A stretch of DNA of 64,000 nt from Kribbella catacumbae DSM 19601. GTDB taxonomy: Bacteria; Actinomycetota; Actinomycetes; Propionibacteriales; Kribbellaceae. The translations under genes and the position numbers were made by a program. This document shows positions 18,692-28,094 of the stretch, one piece after another; the first letter of the stretch is position 1; the number at the start of each line of letters is the position of its first letter. The stretch spans positions 166,689-230,688 of the forward strand of contig NZ_AQUZ01000008.1 in NCBI RefSeq assembly GCF_000372465.1, written 5' to 3'. Below the pieces are notes generated by a model. That model was not told the DNA's origin. It made no database searches and saw nothing but the letters and a program-made list of their open reading frames with translations.

Positions 18692-18840
18692 CAAGCCCAC
18701 CACATGTGGGCTTGAACAACAAACGGCGGCCGTGAACAAGGTCCTTCCTGTTCACGGCCGCCGTTTACTGTCCGAGCCCACATGTGGTGGGCTCGGACCC
18801 GGCTGTCGGTTGGTGTTCAAGCCCGCCAGTGGTGGGCTTG
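18692..18840. terminator. Four consecutive hairpins between convergent metO and argG
   Basis: Four hairpins follow each other: CAAGCCCAC/GTGGGCTTG (18692-18714), an 18-bp perfect stem with a 10-base loop (18721-18738 with 18749-18766), a 12-bp stem GTCCGAGCCCAC/GTGGGCTCGGAC (18770-18798), and CAAGCCCGCC/GGTGGGCTTG with one G-U (18818-18840). They probably act as a bidirectional terminator. The AGCCCAC word recurs in three of them. Confidence 0.7.
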
Positions 18841-18854
18841 GCCCACGAGAGGGG

Positions 18855-20336
<1,482 letters not shown>

Positions 20337-20350
20337 CTAGGATGGCCTTC

Positions 20351-21373
20351 ATGCGCGCGATCGTGATCGACCAGTACGGCGTACTGCCCGTGGTCCGGGA
20401 GGTGCCGGAGCCTGAGGTTCAGCCTGGTGGGGTGGTGCTGAAGGTCGAGGCGACCGGGCTTTGCCGCAGTGACTGGCACGGGTGGCAGGGGCATGACCCT
20501 GACATCGTGCTGCCGCACGTGCCGGGTCATGAGCTGGCTGGGACCATCGCGGCGGTGGGCGAGGGGGTGCGGGGCTGGGCGGTTGGCGATCGGGTGACGT
20601 CGCCGTTCATCTGCGCCTGCGGCACGTGTGAGCAGTGTCTGGAGGGCAATCAGCAGGTGTGCCCGAATCAGTTGCAGCCGGGCTTCAACTACTGGGGGTC
20701 GTTTGCGGAGTACGTCGCGCTGCCGTTCGCCGAGGTGAACCTCATCCGGCTCCCCGATGAGCTCGACTTCGGTACTGCGGCTGGGCTCGGCTGCCGGTTT
20801 GCCACGTCCTATCGCGCTGTGCGGCAGGTCGGGCGGGTCGCCGCGGGGGAGAACGTGGTGATCTTCGGCTGCGGTGGCGTCGGGTTGTCGGCGGTGATGA
20901 TCGCTTCCTCGCTTGGGGCTCGGGTGATCGCGGTCGACACGAATCCGGCGGCGTTGGAGCTGGCCCGTTCATACGGTGCTGCTGACGTGGTGCGGGCGTC
21001 GGAGAACGTCGTACCGGAGTTGCTGGAACTGACCGGCGGTGGTGCGCAGGTGACGATGGATGCGCTGGGTTCCAGTGACATCGTCCAGAGCGCCTTGCGG
21101 TCGTTGCGACCGCGCGGACGGCATCTCCAGGTGGGCTTGCTGCCGTCCGGGGTGCAGCTGGACGTCGGCCGCCTGATCGGCCAGGAACTCGAATGGCTCG
21201 GCAGTCACGGCATGCCCGCCCACGCCTACCCTGAGATGCTCGGGCTCGTTGCCTCCGGCAACCTCGCCCCTGCCGAGTTGATCACGCGGACGATCACGCT
21301 GGAGGAGGGGCCGGCTGCGCTCGCGGCGCTGAGCAAGGGCACGCCGGCCGGCATCACCGTCATGACACCTTGA
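20351..21373 (+). CDS. Zinc-dependent alcohol dehydrogenase (MDR family)
   Basis: 340 aa. Seen: catalytic-zinc residues in ATGLCRSDWHGWQGHD and VPGHELAGTIAAVG, structural-zinc cysteines CACGTCEQCLEGNQQVC, and the Rossmann motif VIFGCGGVGLSAVMIASSLGARVIAVD. It probably oxidises an alcohol or aldehyde with NAD; substrate unknown. The ATG at 20351 starts the conserved MRAIVIDQYG; two other upstream ATGs are in frame. It is divergent from argG and 113 bp from a convergent regulator gene. Confidence 0.88.
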   Translation: MRAIVIDQYGVLPVVREVPEPEVQPGGVVLKVEATGLCRSDWHGWQGHDPDIVLPHVPGHELAGTIAAVGEGVRGWAVGDRVTSPFICACGTCEQCLEGNQQVCPNQLQPGFNYWGSFAEYVALPFAEVNLIRLPDELDFGTAAGLGCRFATSYRAVRQVGRVAAGENVVIFGCGGVGLSAVMIASSLGARVIAVDTNPAALELARSYGAADVVRASENVVPELLELTGGGAQVTMDALGSSDIVQSALRSLRPRGRHLQVGLLPSGVQLDVGRLIGQELEWLGSHGMPAHAYPEMLGLVASGNLAPAELITRTITLEEGPAALAALSKGTPAGITVMTP

Positions 21374-21485
21374 GCGTGCGCCCCGCCAAGCACGCCAGTT
21401 GTGGGCTGAACCACGGGTGAGTCGGCGCCGCGAGCCAGAACCTGCCAGCGCCAGCGCCACGGGCGATGCAGCTGGCGTAGCGGAG
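21374..21485. terminator. Convergent junction with weak hairpins
   Basis: Contains GCCAGTTGTGGGCT, related to the hairpin words at 18.8 kb, and a CGCCAG/CTGGCG pair. It may end transcription from both sides, but the stems are short. Confidence 0.3.
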
Positions 21486-22715
21486 CTAGAGGCGGATGAG
21501 GTAGACCGTGGGTGGGCGGCCGGTGCGGCCGTGTTGTTGGCTGCCTATGGGGTCGGCCAGGCCGGCGCGTTCCAGGCGTTTGAGGACTCGGCGGGCGGTG
21601 CGGAGCTGGACGGCCAGGTGTTCGGCGACGTCTTGGGTGGTCAGGCCGTCGGGGAGGGTGGCGACCAGTTCGCGCATCCGGGAGAGCGTCTGGGTGTTGA
21701 GGCCGACGCGGCGTGCCAGCAGCGGCAGGGATTCCGGGCCGCGGTCGACGGCCGGCTGGTCCTGATCGCTGGACGGTTCGATCACGATCTCGACGTCGTC
21801 CGACATCGAGACCACGCCCGCGACCGGGCCCATCGACGCGGCGCGGCTGACGGCGCGACGGGCGAGCGCCTCGGCTTCGGCCGCAGTACGGCCGACTCCG
21901 AAGCCGACGCGGGCAGTGGCGTGGCGGGCGGCGAGCGCGTCGAGCAGCGGCATCCGGGTGAACTGCTCGGTGGCTTGCTCGAGCAGGCCTCGGGTCGTGA
22001 CGACGAGGTTCCGGCCGTCGGGCAGTACTGCGAGGCTGCCGCCGAGGGTGATCAGATCCCGAGCCAGCGCTTCGTCCGGCTCGGGCAGCTCGATGACGCC
22101 GAGCGCGACCTGCGCATCGCCGACGTGCTGGCCGGTGGTGGTGAGCACGAGGGCCTGCAGGGTGGACTGGATCGAGTACCGCGATGGCGCCAGGCGCACC
22201 GAGGGCATCTCGTTCTCCAGCAGGTGGAACGCCGAACCGAGACAGCTGATCGCGACCTTGGTGTCGTGCTGCTCCTGGGCGCTGCGGTGGAACGCGACGA
22301 TGTCGTCCGAGGTGAGGCCGGCCCGGTACGGCAGGACGTGGATGTCGTCGGTGGGCAGCTTGGCCTCGATCAGCGTCTCGAACACCTCGGTCCGGCGCAG
22401 CGTGTCGATCGACAGCCGGGTGACGTCGTGGCCGAGGCGGAGCAACTCGACCAGCGCGCGCAGCAGGGTGGCGCCGTCGTACGAGACGTACATCGCCGGA
22501 CGGTCGATGACGCCGGCCTCGGTGGCGATCGTGAACGGTACGACACCGGTGAACAGGATCGCGTCCACCTGCTCGTGGACCTGGTCGACCAGCTGGACCG
22601 TCTCGTTCTCGTGCCGGTAGGGCAGCGGGACCAGCGTCGCCGGGTGGTTCGCAGTACCGACGGCGAGGACGCGCTGGACCAGGTCCTCCGGGCCGATGAT
22701 CCCGACGCTGATCAC
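21486..22715 (-). CDS. Transcriptional regulator with sensor, degenerate GGDEF-like and winged-helix domains
   Basis: 409 aa from a GTG at 22715 that follows GAGGAG by nine bases. Seen: an alpha/beta N-terminal region (VGIIGPEDLVQRVLAV... DAILFTGVVPF... MYVSYDGATLLRALVELLRLG) like the sensing domains of PrpR-type regulators, a middle part ARVGFGVGRTAAEAEALARRAVSRA resembling degenerate GGDEF-like domains, and a C-terminal winged helix (TTQDVAEHLAVQLRTARRVLKRLERAGL). It is divergent from the aminotransferase operon, with a GGTC-NN-GACC palindrome between them; the same palindrome type occurs at three other promoters of the island, so it is the best candidate regulator. Confidence 0.75.
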   Translation of the reverse strand: MISVGIIGPEDLVQRVLAVGTANHPATLVPLPYRHENETVQLVDQVHEQVDAILFTGVVPFTIATEAGVIDRPAMYVSYDGATLLRALVELLRLGHDVTRLSIDTLRRTEVFETLIEAKLPTDDIHVLPYRAGLTSDDIVAFHRSAQEQHDTKVAISCLGSAFHLLENEMPSVRLAPSRYSIQSTLQALVLTTTGQHVGDAQVALGVIELPEPDEALARDLITLGGSLAVLPDGRNLVVTTRGLLEQATEQFTRMPLLDALAARHATARVGFGVGRTAAEAEALARRAVSRAASMGPVAGVVSMSDDVEIVIEPSSDQDQPAVDRGPESLPLLARRVGLNTQTLSRMRELVATLPDGLTTQDVAEHLAVQLRTARRVLKRLERAGLADPIGSQQHGRTGRPPTVYLIRL

Positions 22716-22833
22716 TGCGGTGCACTCCTCATTGGGATCCTTGAAAAATTCTGGTCCGGCCCTCAAATCGCACAATAGCGCACTGCTTGCGCGATCTGAT
22801 GCAGCCCTTGACGACATCTGACGCTGTCTCCTA

Positions 22834-22854
22834 GTTTTCGGTCAAGACCTAAAT
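22834..22854. promoter_or_regulatory. Island operator a: TTTCGGTCAAGACCTAAA
   Basis: Imperfect palindrome around GGTC-AA-GACC (22840-22849), 26 bases before the aminotransferase start, in the divergent region with the regulator gene. One of four related elements in the island. Confidence 0.6.
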
Positions 22855-22879
22855 TGCCACAGATTGCGGGGAGCCGCTC

Positions 22880-24160
22880 ATGTCCGGTGCACCGGTACGC
22901 CGTACGCCGCTCCCGGGGGTGCTCGAACCGGCCGGGCGGACCATCGGCGCCGAGGAGCGCGCGGCGGTGTTGCGAGTGCTCGACTCGGCGGTTCTGTGCA
23001 GCACCTTCGGCGGTGAGGCGCGAGCGCTGGAAGCGGAGATGGAGTCGCTCTACGGGCGTACCGCGGTGGCTTGCAGCTCGGGTACTGCGGCGCTGCATCT
23101 CGCCGTCGCGGCCGTGCGGTTCGAGCCGGGCGACGAGGTGATCACGACGCCGATCTCGGATTTCGGGACGGTCGCGCCGATTCTCGCGCAGAACGGCGTA
23201 CCGGTGTTCGCCGATGTGGATCCGGTCACGGGGAACCTCGATCCGGAGGCTGTCGAGGCGGCGATCACGCCGCGGACCCGGGCAATCATCGCGGTGCATC
23301 TGTTCGGGGCGCCGGCTGATGTGGTGGCGTTGCGGTCTGTCGCTGATCGGCATGGGTTGGTGCTGATCGAGGACTGCGCCCAGGCGTGGCTCGGGACGAC
23401 GGCAGCGGGTGACTTGCTGGGGACGTTTGGCGATATCGCTTGCTTCAGCCTGCAGCAGTACAAGCACATCACCGCGGGGGATGGCGGGCTGGCGATCACG
23501 GCTGACCCGGAGCTGGCGACGCGGATGCGGCTGTTCATGGACAAGGGCTGGGACCGCTCGGGTGGTCGGGTGCATCTCATGCTCGGCCTGAACTATCGGA
23601 TGACTGAGCTGGTTGCCGCTGTCGCCCGAGCTCAGCTGGGCAAGGTCGCCGATGTGGTCAAGCGACGGCGAGAGTCCGCGGAGCAACTGATCGTCGCCCT
23701 GGGAGGTGGTCCGGCTGGTCAAACGTTGGGAGCAACCGGGCCGGCGTCGGGAGCGGCAGGGCGGGCTGGGCAGGTGTCTGGGCTGAGTTGGCCGGATGGG
23801 CCCGGGGATGGGTTGGCTGGGGTTAGGCTGCCGGAGGTGGCGGGGCATGCGTTCTGGCTGTTCCCGCTGGTCGTTGCTGGGGACAACCGGTTGTGGGCGG
23901 ACGGGCTGACCGCGGAGGGCATGCCGGCGTCGGCTGGCTATCTGGACCGGCCGCTGTACGCGAACCCGGTCTTCACCGGGGCGCCCGTCTACGGGACCTC
24001 GCGGTATCCGCTGGATCGGGAGTACCCGGCTGGGTTGTGCCCGAACGCCGAGCGGCTGATCGAGCGGACACTCGTGGTGTTGCCCTGGAACGAGGGCTAC
24101 ACGAAGACTGACGTCGACGACATCGCCCGCGCGATCCGGAAGGTGCACACCGATGGCTGA
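22880..24160 (+). CDS. DegT/DnrJ/EryC1/StrS-family aminotransferase
   Basis: 426-aa PLP enzyme of the sugar-aminotransferase family. Seen: CSSGTAALHLAVAAV (cofactor phosphate), LIEDCAQAW with the PLP-ring Asp, and the Schiff-base Lys in FSLQQYKHITAGDGG. An insert of about 45 Gly/Ala-rich residues (about 275-320) between the large domain and the C-terminal domain is unusual. The family forms amino sugars and aminocyclitols; in a catabolic island it may instead deaminate one. The next gene overlaps its end by eight bases. Confidence 0.88.
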   Translation: MSGAPVRRTPLPGVLEPAGRTIGAEERAAVLRVLDSAVLCSTFGGEARALEAEMESLYGRTAVACSSGTAALHLAVAAVRFEPGDEVITTPISDFGTVAPILAQNGVPVFADVDPVTGNLDPEAVEAAITPRTRAIIAVHLFGAPADVVALRSVADRHGLVLIEDCAQAWLGTTAAGDLLGTFGDIACFSLQQYKHITAGDGGLAITADPELATRMRLFMDKGWDRSGGRVHLMLGLNYRMTELVAAVARAQLGKVADVVKRRRESAEQLIVALGGGPAGQTLGATGPASGAAGRAGQVSGLSWPDGPGDGLAGVRLPEVAGHAFWLFPLVVAGDNRLWADGLTAEGMPASAGYLDRPLYANPVFTGAPVYGTSRYPLDREYPAGLCPNAERLIERTLVVLPWNEGYTKTDVDDIARAIRKVHTDG

Positions 24161-25082
24161 CTGGCTGACCCGGTCACCCGAAGAACACATCCTGTACGAC
24201 GTTGACGTCCTCTTCGGCCCCTGGCCGAGCCACCCCACCGACTCCGACCTGGCAACCGTCAAATCCCACCTGGCCCGATCCCACATCCAGAACGCCCTGA
24301 TCCTCTCCACCCAAGGCGCCCTCTTCTCCGACCAAGCCGGCAACACCGAAACCCTCACAGCCCTCGCCAACACCAGCTCGTCGGCTCCGCCGACCTCGCG
24401 CTCGGATCAAGAGCGCGGGCCGGATGCTGCAGGCGGCGGCAGCGGCGGCGTACCGGGCTCGTCGGCTTCGCCGACCTCGCGGGCCGGGCAGGTGCATGGC
24501 GCGGTTGGTGCAGGCGGAGGGCGAGTGGCGCCGGAGCAGCAAGGTGGCCAGCCGGCAGTTGGGCTAGTGCCGGTGGGGACTGTGGATCTTCGGGATGCGG
24601 TGGGGGCCGCTGAGCAGTTGGACTGGCTGGTGGGGAACGGGGTTCGGTGTTTGCGGTTGTTTACTGGGGTGCAAGGGGTGTTGGGGGAGACGCCGGCGTA
24701 CAAGTACGTGGTGGGGGAAGCCGTCCGGCGGGGGATGGTGTTGTTGCAGGATGGGGATCCTCGGCGGTTCGGGGAGGTGCTGGCGGGGCGGGGGGCTGAG
24801 GTGATTTTTCTGGATCTGCATGTGTACTTGCTGGGTGACTTCCTGCTGATGGCGAAGAGCGAGCCGGGGTTTCGGGCGACTACGCGGATGTTGTCGAGTC
24901 CGGATGGGATCGAGCGGGTGGTGGAGACGGTCGGGGCGCGGCAGTTGGTGTTCGGGTCGCGGACGCCGTTCATGGACATCTCGCCGCAGACGTTGCGGCT
25001 GCGGTACGCGCGGATCAGCCCGGAGGACCGGGCGTTGATTGCCGGGGGCAACATGAAGGCCCTGCTGGAGAAGGCGGTTTGA
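24153..25082 (+). CDS. Degenerate amidohydrolase-2-like protein
   Basis: 309 aa, related to the intact amidohydrolase encoded next (both have a GPWP motif near the N-terminus). Here the metal site is gone: DVDVLFGPWP replaces the neighbour's DVHAHWGPWP, and FGSRTP replaces the Asp motif FGTDST. About 55 residues at 75-130 are low-complexity Ser/Gly/Ala sequence encoded by DNA with two copies of a short repeat. It is probably not a metal-dependent hydrolase; it may be a partner subunit or act on another reaction. It overlaps the aminotransferase gene, and its stop overlaps the next start (TGATG). Confidence 0.7.
   Translation: MADWLTRSPEEHILYDVDVLFGPWPSHPTDSDLATVKSHLARSHIQNALILSTQGALFSDQAGNTETLTALANTSSSAPPTSRSDQERGPDAAGGGSGGVPGSSASPTSRAGQVHGAVGAGGGRVAPEQQGGQPAVGLVPVGTVDLRDAVGAAEQLDWLVGNGVRCLRLFTGVQGVLGETPAYKYVVGEAVRRGMVLLQDGDPRRFGEVLAGRGAEVIFLDLHVYLLGDFLLMAKSEPGFRATTRMLSSPDGIERVVETVGARQLVFGSRTPFMDISPQTLRLRYARISPEDRALIAGGNMKALLEKAV
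24377..24481 (+). repeat. Two copies of CTCGTCGGCTYCGCCGACCT inside a gene
   Basis: A 24-base unit beginning CTCGTCGGCT and ending GACCTCGCG occurs at 24377-24400 and 24458-24481 with one base difference. Each unit contains the small hairpin GTCGGC-TYC-GCCGAC. They flank a GC-rich segment and together expand the amidohydrolase-like protein with low-complexity sequence. Confidence 0.7.
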
Positions 25083-25810
25083 TGCGGATCATCGACGTCC
25101 ACGCGCACTGGGGACCCTGGCCGTTCCACATGGAGGTCGGGGATGTCGCACTCAATCTCGAACTGATGGACCGGTACGGGATCGAGCTCCAGATCGTCTC
25201 CGCGGCCGAGGCGGTCGTGTACGACGCGGTGGCGGGGAACGCGAAGCTTGCCGAGGTGTTGCAAGAGCAGCCGAGGCTTCATGGGTACGCCGTCGTCAAC
25301 GCCAACCGGCTGGAGCGCAGCGCCCAGGATCTGCGGGATTGCCTGAGCACCGGCCGGTTCGTGGGCGCCAAGATCCACACCACCTACCCAGGTGTGCCGA
25401 TCGGGTCGCCGCTGATGGCGGACACCTTCGACATGCTCGACGAGGTCGGCGTACCGCTGCTCCTGCACACCTGGGGCACCGACGTCTCGCTCCTCCCAGA
25501 GATGCTGGAGAACCGCCCCAATCTCAAGGTCATCGCCGGGCATGCAGGCGGAGACGCTTGGCGAGAGGCAGCCAGGGCGGCCGTCGAGTGCGACCGCATC
25601 TACCTAGAGCACTGCCGCACGGTGACGGACGCCGGCCGCATCACCTTCGCCCGCAGCGTCGGCGTACCGATGGAGCAGTTCCTCTTCGGCACCGACTCGA
25701 CTCTGATCGACCCCTGCATCTCCCTCGGCGTCATCCGCGACGCCGGCTTCACCCCGGAGGAACTAGAGCAGGTCCTCGCCACCAACGCCAGCAGGCTGTT
25801 CGGCCTGTAG
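25082..25810 (+). CDS. Amidohydrolase-2 family metal-dependent hydrolase
   Basis: 242 aa, TIM-barrel. Seen: metal ligands HxH in IIDVHAHWGPWP, a second set of His in GAKIHTTYPG and VPLLLHTWG, IAGHAGGD, and the catalytic Asp in FGTDST. The family covers hydrolysis or decarboxylation of ring and amide substrates. The ATG at 25082 overlaps the preceding stop (TGATG). Its stop codon lies inside a long palindrome shared with the convergent gene's stop. Confidence 0.85.
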   Translation: MRIIDVHAHWGPWPFHMEVGDVALNLELMDRYGIELQIVSAAEAVVYDAVAGNAKLAEVLQEQPRLHGYAVVNANRLERSAQDLRDCLSTGRFVGAKIHTTYPGVPIGSPLMADTFDMLDEVGVPLLLHTWGTDVSLLPEMLENRPNLKVIAGHAGGDAWREAARAAVECDRIYLEHCRTVTDAGRITFARSVGVPMEQFLFGTDSTLIDPCISLGVIRDAGFTPEELEQVLATNASRLFGL

Positions 25811-25937
25811 ACCCCGGACCGCCACCACTCACAAACCTCGGCGGGGCGGGCCGCGTTGGGCCCGGCTGAGCGTGGGCAGAGCAGGGATGGCGGGGGTGCT
25901 AGGGGGTTTGTGAGTGGTGGCGGTCCGGGGGCTACAG
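25805..25937. repeat. 33-bp palindrome at a convergent gene junction
   Basis: Arms 25805-25837 and 25905-25937 pair over 33 bases with a single mismatch (25811/25931) around a 67-base loop. The arms include both convergent stop codons (TAG at 25808-25810 and at 25932-25934). Probable bidirectional terminator; the arm length exceeds normal needs. Confidence 0.85.
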
Positions 25938-26876
25938 AGACTCGAGGCAGCGGATCACGGCGTCGCGCTCGGCGGCGGGCAATGCGGGACCGTAAGGGTC
26001 GCAAGCAGCCTCCTCTGGGATGAGGCCTTCCCAGACGGCGGCCCAGAGCATTCGTTGGACGTAGCCCTCGATGGGGGCGTAGAAGGTCGCTGCCGCGAAG
26101 CGGTCCAGGCGATCGGAGGCGTGCAAGAAGCCAGCATGATCCGCAGCGGTCCAAGCCCGCAGTACTGCGGCTGACAGCTCGACCTGGGCCGCGGCGATGC
26201 CGACTAGCGCGGTGTCGGCTCCCCACATCATCGACGGCCCGTACATCCGGTCTTCCCCGGTGATCAACAGCTTCCCCGTGCTACGCCCCGCCCAGATCGC
26301 ATCCTGGCAGGCGACGGCTTGGTCCAGAGTCGCCGTCTTCACGCCGAGCATCTCCGGCAGCGACAGCAACTCCCGGATCAACTCCGGCGGATAGGGATAC
26401 CCACCAGCCTCCCCATGCAGGTAGAAGCCGACCAGCGGCAGCCTGCTCTCAGCAGCCACCCGCTGATGCAGCCGCACGGCTGCAGCCTGTCCGTCCGCCA
26501 ACTCTCGATAGGCGGCCAACGGATAGACCATCACCGCGTCGGCCCCGAGACCGGCCGCGTTGACAGCCATCGTCACCGTGGCGTCCTCAGCCTCCTGCAA
26601 GGTCTCCACCCCAGTACTGCGAGGCACGCCGACCCCTGCCACCAGCGGAGCACTAGTAGCGGCCCGCCAAGTCGCCAGCACCTTCCCGCGATCCGCCTCG
26701 CTCAGGTAGAGCCCGCGCCCGGTATGAGCCCACACGGCCACCCCGCCGATAGGCCCGGACGCGATCCGCGAGGCGTACGTCGCCAGGGCGTCGTATGCGA
26801 CGACACCCTCGCTGTCCATCGGTGTGACGACAGCAGGGAGGAGTGTGCCGCGGAGTTGCTCTACCAGTGCGTGCAT
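25932..26876 (-). CDS. Dihydrodipicolinate synthase/N-acetylneuraminate lyase family protein
   Basis: 314-aa TIM-barrel class-I aldolase relative. Seen: N-terminal LLPAVVTPMDSEGVVAYDALATYA, GVAVWAHTGRGLYLS in place of the usual GTTGE phosphate loop, and the Schiff-base Lys in EMLGVKTATLDQ. The altered loop argues against true lysine-pathway DapA. It probably cleaves or condenses an alpha-keto acid made in the island. Its ATG overlaps the enolase-type gene's stop (TGATG), showing coupling. Confidence 0.82.
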   Translation of the reverse strand: MHALVEQLRGTLLPAVVTPMDSEGVVAYDALATYASRIASGPIGGVAVWAHTGRGLYLSEADRGKVLATWRAATSAPLVAGVGVPRSTGVETLQEAEDATVTMAVNAAGLGADAVMVYPLAAYRELADGQAAAVRLHQRVAAESRLPLVGFYLHGEAGGYPYPPELIRELLSLPEMLGVKTATLDQAVACQDAIWAGRSTGKLLITGEDRMYGPSMMWGADTALVGIAAAQVELSAAVLRAWTAADHAGFLHASDRLDRFAAATFYAPIEGYVQRMLWAAVWEGLIPEEAACDPYGPALPAAERDAVIRCLESL

Positions 26877-27994
26877 CAGAGGTCGTGTCCCAGTCCTGGC
26901 CGAGTCGGTACCTCTACCCAACCATTGACGTCAGCGAAGGTCTTCGGCGCCAGCGGCTCCTCCCGGACCAGCAGTGGCCCAACCAGGTCGGCCGGGACGG
27001 TTGCACCCGGCACTGCCGCTGCCAGGTGTACTGCGGCGAGTGTCGCCACCCCTAGCTCGGGCATCGACCCCACCTTCACCGCCAACCCGGCTGCCTCGGC
27101 AAGATGGGCGATCTGGAGAGCACGGTGCAGACCACCCACCTTGAGGATCTTGATGTTCAGTACGTCGGCCGCACCCCGCCGGACGATCTCCAACGCGTCC
27201 TGCAGCGACTGCATGCTCTCGTCGACCATCACACGCAGGTCGAGCCGCTCCCGGAGTCTCACCAGGCCGGCCAGGTCCCAGCGCGGCAGCGGCTGCTCCA
27301 CGAGCGCCAGACCGGCGTCGGCCATCTTGGCGAGCACCGGCAGCGCAGTAGCGGAGTCGTACCCCTCGTTGGCATCCAGACACAGCTCCGCGCCAGGCGG
27401 GAGCGCAGCCAGCACTGCCCGGACGAGCTCGATGTCCCTGGCCGGGTCCTCGCCGCCCTTGACCTTCAGGTGCCGGAACCCGCGCTCTGCGTACTCCGCG
27501 GCCTCCGCCGCCATCTCGTCCAGCGTGCCGAGCCCGACCACCCAGGCCGTCTCCACCCGCATGCGGATGCTGCCGCCGAGCAGGACGTGGACGGGCCAGC
27601 CGCTGAGCTGCCCGGCCAGGTCGTACAGGGCGATGTCGAGGCCCGCCTTGGCCACGTGCTGCCCGCGGAGCGCGACGTCCATCACCAGGTGCGCCCCAGC
27701 CCGGTCGAGCGGGTCGTGGCCGATCAGGGCGGGCGCGAGGTGGTCCTCGATCGCCGTCCTGACGCCGGCCAGTGTCTCACCCGTGTACGCCGTCATCGGT
27801 GACGTCTCGCCGACGCCGATGACACCGTCGGTCGTCTCGACCTCCACCACCAAGCTGATGAGCTCGTTGCTCACGCCACTGCTGATCCGGAACGGCCGCC
27901 GGTACGGCGCGCGCACCACCCGGGTCCGGATCTGGGCGATCGAACCGGCGGCCGCGGCGGCCGGCAATCCCACTGGCTGCGATGCGACACTCAC
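26876..27994 (-). CDS. Enolase-superfamily protein, muconate cycloisomerase/dipeptide epimerase subgroup
   Basis: 372 aa. Seen: N-terminal capping domain, KxK base HLKVKGG (about 165), metal ligands Asp in CLDANEGY, Glu in LVEQPLPRWD and Asp in VDESMQ, and the opposite-face Lys in NIKILKVGG. This pattern is that of the MLE subgroup (muconate lactonising, o-succinylbenzoate synthase, N-acylamino-acid racemase and dipeptide epimerase). Reaction not fixed. The GTG start follows TTTAGGAG by seven bases. It is divergent from the LLM gene, and the operator at 28032-28053 controls both. Confidence 0.87.
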   Translation of the reverse strand: MSVASQPVGLPAAAAAGSIAQIRTRVVRAPYRRPFRISSGVSNELISLVVEVETTDGVIGVGETSPMTAYTGETLAGVRTAIEDHLAPALIGHDPLDRAGAHLVMDVALRGQHVAKAGLDIALYDLAGQLSGWPVHVLLGGSIRMRVETAWVVGLGTLDEMAAEAAEYAERGFRHLKVKGGEDPARDIELVRAVLAALPPGAELCLDANEGYDSATALPVLAKMADAGLALVEQPLPRWDLAGLVRLRERLDLRVMVDESMQSLQDALEIVRRGAADVLNIKILKVGGLHRALQIAHLAEAAGLAVKVGSMPELGVATLAAVHLAAAVPGATVPADLVGPLLVREEPLAPKTFADVNGWVEVPTRPGLGHDL

Positions 27995-28031
27995 GAATCT
28001 GCTCCTAAAGGTCGCGCCACGCGAGAAAAGG

Positions 28032-28053
28032 ACTTACGGTCAAGACCGTAAGT
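28032..28053. promoter_or_regulatory. Island operator b: perfect palindrome
   Basis: ACTTACGGTC-AA-GACCGTAAGT has perfect 10-bp arms with a two-base centre, located 38 bases before the enolase-type gene and 42 bases before the LLM gene. It is the best-conserved of the four island operators. Confidence 0.75.
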
Positions 28054-28094
28054 AGCCAGGTCGGTCGATGTCAATGGACGGGAAGGCGGCAGCC

